The position numbers and the translations under genes were made by a program. A stretch of 64,000 nt of DNA from Taeniopygia guttata (lineage: Eukaryota > Chordata > Aves > Passeriformes > Estrildidae): NCBI RefSeq assembly GCF_048771995.1, contig NC_133027.1:11652001-11716000 (forward strand). The letters run 5' to 3'. Shown piece after piece: positions 42,401-54,400 of the stretch. Within the stretch, counting starts at the first letter, position 1. Every line of letters starts with the position of its first letter. A model generated the notes under the pieces. It saw nothing but the letters and a program-made list of their open reading frames with translations, did not search any database and was not told the origin of the DNA.

Positions 42401-45400
42401 AATGATGGTATCCCCCAGGTCCCAGTGAAAAGAGGGGAATCAGAGTTTGATTCCTTCAGGCAGTCACTACCAGTTCTTGAAAAACAGGAAGAAATTGTCC
42501 AAATCATAAGGGACAATAAAATTGTTTTAGTTATAGGAGAGTCTGGATCAGGAAAAACGACACAGGTATGTTGCTTCAATGAAATAAAAACTATAACAGT
42601 ATTTATTCTAAACTAATGCCAATTGTGTAACATTTGTGATATGGGATACTTTTATGCTATTTTAAGGCTTTCCTTTTCCTGTGTGATTGAAAATGTTGTT
42701 CCAATTCATTTTCTTGCTTTTGAAACACTAGGCCTCTAGATAGGTACTAGAAGCATAAATGATTCCTCACAATTTTCTGGTAGATACCATTTTTTCATTA
42801 AAATAATACAAAATATTGAAGGGAAAATAGCTGTGATGTTTGTATATCCCTTTTTCTTCTAAGGCTAGTTCTGTTCTTAGTATCCAGAGTAATCTATTTT
42901 TTGTGTTAAAATGAGAGATTATCTACAGGGCTTTTTTTTCTTTTTTTTTTTTTTTTGGATTTCTCTGAAGCAGGAGGGAGGCACTGTAAGTTTTTTTTAA
43001 AAAAAACCTAAATAGGTTATACTTAGGAATTTATTTTCTGCTGATTCAGATTGGCTTGCTGTGATAATTGTAATGAAAAGTCTTTTGCAATGTGCAATAT
43101 TGATATGCAGTTAATGGTTTCCCTGTGCTAACAAAGCTGTGACTTTCTCAAAAAGCAAATTTGAACCACTTCTTTACAGATCCCTCAATTTATCCTTGAT
43201 GACTGCTACAAGAATGGAACTCCCTGTCGTGTGTTTTGTACTCAGCCAAGACGTTTAGCAGCTGTTGCTGTGGCTGAAAGAGTGGCAGCAGAAAGAAGAG
43301 AGAAGATTGGCCAGACAATTGGTTACCAGATCCGGTTAGAAAGCAGGTACTAATGGTATTTCTAAGTGTCGGTTGATCTTGTGTTGGTCTCGTGAATCTT
43401 GTGTACATTGAAACTGCAGTATGTTTGGGTTGCAGCCTCACAGGTGGGATATGTTACTGCAGGTAAGGAATACGTAAGAGTGAAAAGGATGGCTTACTTC
43501 CTGTGTTTTGCAGTTTCATGTAGAAGGTTGTCTTACAGAATCTCAGGTATTTTCTGTTGATTTCTTCTGCGGCGTGTATGCATGGAAATCCTTGTCTGAT
43601 TTTCAGATCAAGTCTACACTTTCTTCTTCCCCCCCCCCCTCTGCTTTTAACATGTGCGGATCCAAAAGGTCTGCAAGCTTTGAAGGTAGGTGTGAAAACC
43701 AGCATGCTGTAACAAATGTTATGTAGTGAGAGTTGATAGGAGCCATAAAAGGGAAAACAAAAAAATTGGAATGCGACTGATGAAGCTGAGCATTATTTAC
43801 CAGTCTAGTCTGGACTAAATTTACTCTTCTTCAGCTTCTGTGTTTATAACATGAAGTGATGTAAAAGTAGAGATTTCAGTATCACTTGATGAATTTGTCT
43901 CTAAGCAGAGCATGAATGGATTGTTTGGGGTTTTTACATCTTTGCACCGTGTAGTGAAGTGACATTTCAGGGAAGGGCCAGCAGTTGAGATATGAGTGAC
44001 CAGAAGATGGCTAAAGGTTGTGCTGCCTGTGTGAACAAAGATAACACATAGCTGATGAAAATGAATGCACTTGAACAACGAAGCCACAATAAGAATTCAA
44101 ATGTGTGCATGAAAGCTCACAAGGATATTGAGAGATTAGAAGAGCTAGTGAAGATGTGTCACAAATAAGCTGGATGATTAATATATGGAAGTACTATGCT
44201 GGCAGAAGAAGAGCAGAGTCAGGTGAAAATGGTAGAATTACTGGAAGCAGCGCAGAAAATCCAGCTTGAGAAAAATCAATACAATTACTCCAGAGAAACA
44301 CTGAAAGGGGGCGATAACAATATTTTGAGCCGTGGACAAAAAAAATTTTGAGTGGATATGTTTAGAGGTGTTTATAGTAACACAGAAATATAATTTTTAA
44401 GGTTTTCTTAACTGTCTTCCAGAGAAAAGCTGTAGAGTACAGTACAGAGGAACTTTTCAGCTCTTTTAGGATGGCAGTACCAGAGAGAGTAGTGACAATT
44501 TCTGTTTTTATTGGGACAGCTAACTGTGCCCCAGGTATAGAATTGTAAAAGTTCAGTATTTTCACCTCCTGAAAAACCAGAGGATCACGCAGATGACTTT
44601 GTGATTTAGTCAGCTGTAATGAATTGTGTCTTCAAGGCAAGGCTTTGGCAGCTGTGGGGAGGCTTCTGTGAGGAGGTGCCAGAAGCCTCTTCTGTGTGTG
44701 ACAGAGCCGGTGCCAGCCAAGACAGACCTGCCTCTGGCCAAGGCTGAGCCCATCTGTGGTGGTGGTAGTGCCTCTGGGACAGTGGGGAATGGGGGAGGAA
44801 AACCTGCACAACAGAGGCAGCAGTTCAAGAAGAGCAGTGAAAGCATGTGAGAGAAGCAGATCTGCACACAGGAAGGTCAGTGCAGGAGGGGAGGAGATTC
44901 TCCAGGTGCCAGAGCAGCCCATGGTGCAGCCCATGGTGAGGCAGCTGTGGCCCAGCAGGCCGTGGAGGTCCGTGGTGCAGCAGGGATCCTCCTGTGAAGG
45001 ATTCTGTGTTGGAGCAGGTGGATGCTTGAAGGAGGCTGTGATCCTCTGGGAAGTCTCTGCTGAAACAGGCTCCTGGCAGAACCTGTGGCCCTGGGGAGGG
45101 AGCCACACAGAAGCAGGTTTGCTGTCAGGATTGTGACCCTGTGCGGTCCCACACTGGAGCAAGCTGTTCCTGAAGCACTGCACCCTGTGGAAAGGGACCT
45201 GTGCTGCAGCAGTTCCTGGAGAACTGCAGCCCATGGGAAGGACCCATATTGGAGAAGCTCGTGGAGGACCCATGTTCCTGTGGGAGAGACCCACGTTCTC
45301 CTTGTCTTTCTCTGGAGCCTGGGAGTCTTTTTGTTGTGTTTCCTCTCCCCTGCCCATGGAGAGGACAGATAGAGTGGCTTGCGTAGGCACCTGGCGTCCA

Positions 45401-48400
45401 GACAGGCTCATCCTACCACGTGTAGACAAATACAAAGGCTATATCCAAGCACAGGCTGAGGAATTGGAACCTAGTTTTCCACATGGAATTTTCTAGTAAA
45501 TTGAATGACATGCAGAGTTTCTTCACAGTTCTCTTTTCCTTCTTATTTATTAAAAATTGAATCTTATTCTTTCAATTAATCCATTGTCCAGAGTTTTGGG
45601 GCGCAAGCACTACAAATTGTTAGGAAATGTCTGTGAAAAGGCATAGTTTAAAAACAAGTGGTGTGCATGAATCTTTTGAGGAGAGAACTGTAATTTCTCT
45701 TCTGGTCAGCAGCTGCTTTAATTTTTGATCCATGGAAAGCTTTAAATGGTGCAACCCCCTAAGTTGTCTCTGTGATGTGATCCATAGGGTTTCTCCAAAG
45801 ACACTGGTAACATTCTGCACTAATGACATGCTTCTTGGCACGCTGATGGCAGGAGACAGCACCCTCTCCACTGTGACCCATGTTATTGTGGTGAGCATCC
45901 TGTGGTCTTTCATGTGGGGTGGAGCAATATGTATTGCTTTGGAAAATGAGGTCCTCATTTGTTTTATTTAAATTTGCTGAGCACTTTAGGTGTTTTTGTT
46001 TGGTAGAATCTGAATCAACTTTAAAGACTTTCTGAGTCCTCAGAGTAGAATGCATGTCTTGTGCAGTTTGGTGTTTTTCTGTGTGTTTGTGTTTTTCCTG
46101 TAAAAATGTCTTATTTTCATGCCAATGATTAAGTGTGGAATCAGGAGGAGTGGAGAAGGACAGAAGTGTAAATTTTTCTGAACTTCCGTGGTCAGGAGAA
46201 AATCCTTAGGGAGGCTTACATTGATGTGGTTCAATGTGATTGTGTCAGAATTTCTCTTACCATTTGTTTTAGCAATACAGGTTTTCAGTCCATTTGTTTG
46301 CCCAGAGTTTTCAAGATAATGTGGAGTCTAATTGCTAGCAAATTATTCAGATTGTTAATTTGTGATTATGTCAATATTCCTATTGTGGAATTGAATAAGG
46401 GGAACTGGAATGTTTTTGGCAAGATTTAAGTACTGAAGATTAAAAGGTAAGTTTAGGTGCCTGCCTGTTTATCAAAGTTTAAAAAGCATGAGAATGATCT
46501 ATACATTCTTGATGTCAGCCTACAAACTTTGTATTTTGAGTCCTTGTTTCCTTCATTCATAATATAGATCAAAACAGAAGAATGAAAAAGATGATTAATC
46601 AGTTATGTGCCTTAACTTACAGGCTTTGTGTGTGACTTGTCTAAGCAATTTGCCTGTTTTTCTGATTATGTGGTGTCATACATTTCTTTAAATGCTTATC
46701 AATGGTGAAGTGAGAATTTATTAAAACAAAATTTGTAGTTTGTGGTGTTTTCTTGAAATTTGGCCTCAAATACACAATCAGAGAGGTTTCAGATATTCAC
46801 TTTAGCCTCTGAAGTTAAAGTGTTTATGGCTTCAGCATTGCAACGCACTCAGCGCTGATAAAAACTTTTTGATGTGTTTTAGTTTCTTTATGGATAGTTT
46901 TTTAAAAAAACCCTATTAGTTAAACTAGACTCACACATTTTAAGGCCTCTGTAATGTGCCACCAAAACATGTATTTTTTTTTTAGAGAAGTTTGTTTTTG
47001 TCAGAAGTTGTGATCCTGAATCTGTGATGGTTTTTCATCTTTTTTTCCCCCTTTTGTTACAGGATGAAGTACATGAGAGGGATAGGTTCAGCGACTTCTT
47101 GCTAATAAAACTGAGAGATGTGCTGCAAAACCAGAATAATTTAAAACTAATTCTCTCTAGTGCTGCTCTAGATGCAAATCTCTTCATTAGGTATTTTGGA
47201 AGCTGCCCAGTAATACATAGTAAGTCTTGATTTTAAGTCTGAGTATACCTGCCTTGAGACTCACAGATCTTACTAAACTGTAGCAAATTATTCTGAGTAA
47301 AGGCACATGATTAATACACTGAGAATTACAGGAATCCTTGTTCCTTCTGTATGCAGGTTTCTTGTTTCTTGACTATTTGCACCTCATTCAGAGTGAGGTG
47401 TTTTAGTCACTGGGAGTTCTGTAAATGCAGATACATCCTGCCCCCCTCCACTCTTAATTGAAGAAGTAGGAAGAGGTTATTGAAGTTCTGTCTTCATGCT
47501 GATACAGGACTTAGAAGCTACATGAGTGTGATATGTATCAATGCATTCCAGTAGGATCTTACTCTTCAGGCTTTGTGAAGGTTGTTACTGGTTACTGGAC
47601 AGATAACTGTACCAGTTCAGTTCAGAAATACAGGCTTAGACAGATTTGGTTTCACATGAAAAAAGGATTACATGATTCTCTGATTTAAAGAAAATTAGTA
47701 GTTGTTCATCTAGGTAAATATTCAGAAAAGACATCCAGTTTCGCTTATTTTGTGTTCAGACTCAGTTACCTGCAGTTAGACTACATTCAAATGCAAAGAA
47801 AAGTTACCATTTTTTGCTGGTTTAATTTCATTTGACTGATCTTTAGTAAAGGCAAAATGTAAATGTGTGGGAGGGAGGTGGGGGGTTTTTGTGGGTTTGC
47901 AGTTTTTGCCCCACCCTCCTGGCTTGCAGGTTTTCTGCATGGGTGACCTCCTCTGGCACCTTGCAATCCTCTTACTTTTTCAACAGTAATGTCCAACTTT
48001 AATGTGTTTTGAAAAGTATCTTTCAAGAGAAATGCTTTATTTGACAATCAGGTAGACTCTCTGCATGTCAGCCTTTTAAAAAAAATCTCAACGGTTTTAG
48101 GAAATGGGATTGCTTACTGGTTTATTTTAGCAAATGTTTGTGAGGAGGAACCCTTTTTTTCCTTTCTTTTTTTGCAGATGGAAGTGCTTAGTTCTCTGTT
48201 TTGAATTTCTGCCCAGTTGAATAAGGTTTGCAGCTTGTTGGAGACAGGAATCTGGAAATTACACGTGATTTCATGTTCTCTGAATTTTTTTTGCAAGGGA
48301 GTGCCTCAGTTGTGATTGTTGTATGACTTTCCAGTTTACTCTTTTTGCAGCTTCCTGTTCTTTCAGATTGGTCAATTTGTGTTGGAAAATCTGATGGCAA

Positions 48401-51400
48401 TCTCTCCCAATCTCTCCAGTTTACCACAGTGTTTGTGCTGGTTATGTAACAGGCCAATAGCAATTTAAAAGATGTTTTTTTCCCTTTTTGTTAATTTAAG
48501 AATTAAAAGAAGCGGCTTTGTCTGTTAATGTGATATACAAGGTTTGAGTCTCCTTCAGCAATATGGCTGACAAAATCCTGACCACAGAAAACCACATTTT
48601 GTAGCTGTGGAGCGCTGTAGTACACAGAGTTTGTGATCAGTGTTGGAAGGCTTCCTCTGTCACAGCTTCTAAAAGTATGTGAATTGTGGATTGTTCTTTC
48701 TGAAGGAAAATCCTGAGTGTTCCTGAGTCAGGTTAAGGAACAAGAAATCAAAATGTAGAGATTTTAATCTTCATGCAAAAAGCATCCTGTAATGTCCACA
48801 GAGAATGTCTGGAAAATAGTCATGTTGAAAAAGAAATCAGGATAAATTACCAGAAGGTAAAGGCCACTGGGATGTCTCATCTGTCAAGAAGTATTCAGTA
48901 AAAAAAGCTCAGCTTTGCTGAATTAGTTGAGGATATGGAGATAAGGCTGCCTTCTTACATGTTTCTCATGAAAAGAAAGTAGTTCAGTATAAAGATGTAC
49001 TGTCTCTGTGTGGAACCTTGCAAAAAGCTGTATTAATTGCTTATTAATTAATTACATTTTTAATCCAGATGGCAGACTTACATGGCAGGTTCTTGTTTGT
49101 AACCCTAAACAAACACGGCTGTTTTCTTTTTCTCATTTAAAAAAATTGTAGTTAATAACTGTCAATCTTATGAACATCTCCTGCTATAACACTTCATAAA
49201 ATTGAAGAGGTTGAGGAGAAACAAGGTGGCATTTGACTTTGGAAATATTTTGTTTTGTACAGTTTTGAGAAAAATAAACTCCAGTGAAGGTAGTTTTTTA
49301 AAAGAATTAATTCTGTAAGTGAAGCTAGTGAATATAGAATCTTTTATGGATTTTTTCTATTTTAGTCCAAGGGAGACCTTTTCAAGTTAAAGAGATGTTT
49401 CTGGAGGACATTTTACGAAGCACTGGGTATGCAAACAAAGAGATGGTGAAGTACAAAGAAAAGAAGCAGCAAGGTCAGTGGATTTGTTAATTGTAAGGGT
49501 TGGCAGTAAGAATCATTGATTGAACAAACAGTTAACAGGATTATTTTCTGTTAAAATTCCAGAGTCAGGAGATTAAATGAGATGTGATTAGATGACAGCG
49601 TCTTTAAGCTCTCAATATTTACATTTTTGAAATAGTTTATGCAATTAAAGAAAAAAAATCACTTGGATTCAGTGGTTGCATTCTTTTTTCATTCAGTTGA
49701 TAAATGTCATCTTTTTTCTAATTGTTATGCTGTAGAGCTATATATAACTGGGGGCTCTGCCCACATAAGTACTAAAGAAGCATAGGATGCTCTGTACCTT
49801 TGGGTGCAAATTAAAGTGCAGCTATTAAAGCAGGCATGATTTTGTACATCTTGCACTAAATTCCCTTCAGTAACATTTTTCACTGCTTTCTTCAGGCATG
49901 GATGTATTTTTTTAAGTGTTAACACTCTTGAGCTAAACATCATTGGGTTTAAGTTGATTAAGTAGATACTGCTCAGAAGTTTTCTTGGCAACTGAAAGTA
50001 ATGATCCCAGTGATTATTTAAAGAAAAATTTTTTAAAAATGCAAACCCCAAAGCTATAACATACAGTCCTAACTGGATATTGATCACAGTGCTCACCTCT
50101 GATCACTGGGGTCAGAAAAGTTCAGTTAGGACCCTGGTGTTTTCTAAGGTTTCTTCCACTTGTGTAGAAAAGTAAGTTGTTACATGCAGGGACTGTATCA
50201 CTCGTCTTCAGAATTCCATTTGTGGAAAAAGATCTGGTCTGAGATTGTGTGGAAGGTGATTACTTAAGGAAGATACTTTGAATGCAGTAGTTTGGAATAA
50301 CGGAGGTTTTGGGGGCTTAAACACCAAAGTGTTGGGTTTTACCTTGTTTTTATAGCCCTTGTTTGCAGTGGCGCCCTTTGGGTACCCTTAAATATGTCAT
50401 TTATGTTGGACTGGTAGTAGCATTCTAGACTAAATAAAAGAGGTTGAATAGGTAAAACTTGGTAAAACCTGCTGTAACTAACTTTTTTAGTAGAAAACAA
50501 TGGATAAGAAATATGACTCTAAAACTTTCTTGGGGAATACTTTGCATTCTAGAAGAGAAACAGAAGAACACTCTTGCTGAGTGGTGTTCAGCTCTAGATA
50601 ACACTAACAAAGGGACATCTCGGAGACAAAAATCAGTTCCAAGGACAAATGAGGAGTACAAATGGTTGGATGATGGTGGTGACACAGTATTTAATTAACT
50701 GGTAAGTTTTTTCTTTTGTCGGAAGAGATGTTTATATTTGTGTTGTATTCTAGCCATTTAAAATCTGTTTTCTACAGTTCTGTTGAGTCTTTCAGGATAT
50801 TAACGTATTTTAAAGATTACTTGATTAGGATGAACTGCTCTAGCTGAAGTGTGCTCTTCAGATAGGGTGGTTGCACACAGCTTTTCCTCAGATCAAATGG
50901 CTTGACTGCCATTGTGTTCGTACTTGCATATGACAAAATCAGTGCATTAACTGATACCTGAGTTAGGTATATCTACACTGATATATTTGGGTTTCTGTTG
51001 CTGCTGGGAAAAATAACCATTCCAATTCTTTGTGGGTAATGTATAAGAATAAAGACAACTCTTGGAAGAGATTAAGCTTTCAATATTGTTTTTTATCTTC
51101 AGACTGAAAAAGATGTGAATTGCCTTGAATCGTGGATAGTAAAAGAAATGGATTCCTGTCTTTCTGACATCTGGTTGCATAAAGATATTGATTTGTTTGC
51201 TCAGCTGTTAAATCTTATTTTAACTGAAAATGTCAGTGGTAAGTTTCATGTGTTATTACATAAAAAAAAGCAACCTCAAATTTACTTAGATTTTTATGGC
51301 TACTTTTATCTCCAGTTTCAAATGGTGTTACCTTTGCATTCTGATGCCGACTGAAAAAATGGTAGGGCTAGCAGAAATAATGGGTTGTTTAGTTAGTTGT

Positions 51401-54400
51401 TGTTTTGAAGTATTGACAGAAGTGTGTTTCTAAAACAGTGTAGAATTCATATGAACTAACTTCAGAGATAAAGTGAGGAAACAAATTCTCTTTGGGCTGG
51501 AATTTGAAAGCAATATTTGTACTATATTTAGATGAAAAAATAACATTTCTCTTGGTTTTGCTGGATTTTTTTTTCTTTTACTTCTCAGTTGATTATAGGC
51601 ACAGTGAAACTGGTGCAACTGCTCTGATGATTTCTTCAGGGAGAGGCTTTTTGAGTCAAGTAGAACAGTTGATCAGCATGGGAGCAAGTATCCACTGCAA
51701 ATCATCTAATGGCTGGTAAAAACAGAGAAACCAAAACATAGATTTATGTGTCAATATAGGAGAGAGAAAGAAAATTGTTTAACATCTAAATTAATTTGCT
51801 AACTTATCACACTGCTGTAAGAACTATAGATTTTGACAGCCTCAACAATTTCTAACTCCTGATAATCACATTGTTTTCTGTAAATTCTAAATTGAATTCT
51901 TAATTACATGGTCTTGATTATGAGCTATAAACTTTGTTTCAGTAGGTCTTATTTAAGATACTGGTTAGCAGAACAACTGTAATCTACTGAATTGGACCAA
52001 AATATTTGGCAATTCCTATTTTCATGGAGTTACCCATATCAGAAGATCTTTCTGTTATGTTTCTAAATATATTGTAGCATGTAAAAATATTTGTGAATCT
52101 GTAGAAACTCAGGTTTTGTGGTCATGGATTATGTCTTCATATAAACAGGGAAGTACAGTAAATAATTGTTGTATGGAATGATAAGAATTAGGATTCCAGG
52201 GGTCTGATATTTGGTACTAACATTTGAAAAAACTTGGGAAGGAATGCAGTTTAAAGATAAAACAGTGAACTGCATCGTGAGGAGGACAGCTTCTGAAAGA
52301 CATGAAATAGCCAAATGTTATGCCTGGGGTGTGACCTTTTGAGATGACTTCAAGGATACTGCAAACAGGCAGGTCTGATCTCTGCACCTTGTTGTGGACT
52401 TTTTAAAGGAATGGCACTTTCTTCCTCCTCACTTCCTTGTGCATGTTTGCTCCTGTGTAAAACGGACATTCTTTTGTGGTAAAGAACTGTAGTCACCTAA
52501 AAGTCAGACAGCTGTTAACACCTATTCATGCACTTTCAAATGGGAAGTTGCAGATCCAGCAATAACAGTACGGATGTCAGTACAGAAATGGGTACAAAAG
52601 TCTGGTGTCAATTGCCTCTCCTGATGCGCTCTTCATATTCATCTTTTGAAGGGAAAAGTCTAATAAAAATACTTGTGCAACTATTTCAGGATGGCTGTGG
52701 ACTGGGCTAGGCACTTTGGACAGACGGAGGTTGTTCATCTGTTGGAATCCTACAGGTCAGTTGTAACTGTTTTGCAGAATCAGTTGTATATGATATACAA
52801 ACGGTTGTGATGGGAAATTTGAGGTTTCTGTTCTTTTAATCAGAACAGGTTTTAGCTTTTCATGGTCTAAAATCTGGACTTAATGGCAAGACCTCTTTTT
52901 ACGAATAGGAATATTTCAAAAAATAAACAGCAAAAACGTTTGTACTTAGTATCATATTGTTTATGTTTGCACAACTTGCTAATTCTATACTTTTCACATG
53001 CTTACTTTGGAAACAAATCTGTCATGTGTTTTTATTTATCCTTTTTATATGCAATAGGCATATTAAAGAAAATTTACAGAAGTAATGTGTACACTAGGCC
53101 ATTCAAGAATGATTTTCTGATTAACTTACAGTTATCGTACTTGAGGTAGTGTTTTGTAAAGCTTATCTCTACTATAATTTCTCTTAGTGTAGTTTCTGCT
53201 AGTGGGAAATTTTTGGAGAACACGTATCTCTTAAATATTTTTACTTGAACAGATAAACGAGAAGTATCTTTATACTTTCCTTTGCTTATGGTTGTGTTTC
53301 AATGAAGTTGAAGAAAACTAAAGTTAACACTAATAAATAAAGTGGCATCCTTTACTGGGTTAACATTGAAATCAGTAAACAGTAATAGTATGGTGATTCC
53401 CTTCTGCTACACTTAAACATCAGAATTCAAGACCAATAGTCATATTGGTCTTGAACTAAGTTTGAGTGGATGGCTCAATGCAAACCCGAAGGGGCAGCCT
53501 TGATTCTGGTGTATTTTCCTGTTACAGCGCTTCATTCGGATTTGGAAACATGGATGAAAGTTCCCTGGTCCAAAAAAGTGCTAGTGACCTTAGTGCAGAG
53601 GACAGAGAGCTACTGACAGCTTATCATCACAGTTTTGATGATGAAAAAGTGGATCTGGATCTGATAATGCACTTACTTCACAGCATCTGTCATAGTTCAG
53701 ATGCAGGTAGGTAAATACCTAACCAGTGGTTGTGGATTTGGCTTCTGATGAATCATGCTCTTTTTTCAGCAATCCACAAACGTTAAAACCTTCTGAGTGC
53801 TATTCGATATGTATTTGAATTTTCTGTTTAACTTTGCAAACCCACTTCCTTTTTTAGGAGCAATTTTAATATTTCTTCCTGGGTATGATGAGATAGTGAG
53901 CCTGAGAGACCGCATTGTTTTCGATGATAAGAGATTCACTGATAATGCTCACAGGTAAAACCTTTAGTTGCTGTGGCTTTTCATTGCTCCTTTTAAGGAT
54001 CCTTAAAATGTTCCTTTTGTCTTGCATTAGATACCAAGTTTTCATGCTTCATTCAAGTATGCAGACTTTGTACCAGAAGAAAGTGCTTGAAAGTCCACCT
54101 TTTGGCATTCGCAAAATTGCAAGTATTAGAGGACTTTTTCCAATGCCACAATGACCTATTTTGCCATTGCTTTTACAGTTATTACAGTTTTGGTGGTTTG
54201 GGTTTTTTTCTTTGCAGATTCTTTCTACTAATATTGCAGAAACCAGCATAACAGTCAGTGATGTGGTGTTTGTCATTGACTCAGGCAAGGTGAAAGAGGT
54301 AGGACTGCCATAAATTTTCCTAGTGTGATTCTAAAACACACAGTGCATAAATTTTGGAGAACTTTTTTTTTTATTCTTATTTATGACTTTACAGTAAAGT

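Noticed and set aside
44632..45435. A 267-codon minus-strand open frame
   Set aside because: It follows the 46-bp repeat periodicity of an interspersed element, and its apparent motifs are repeat translations.
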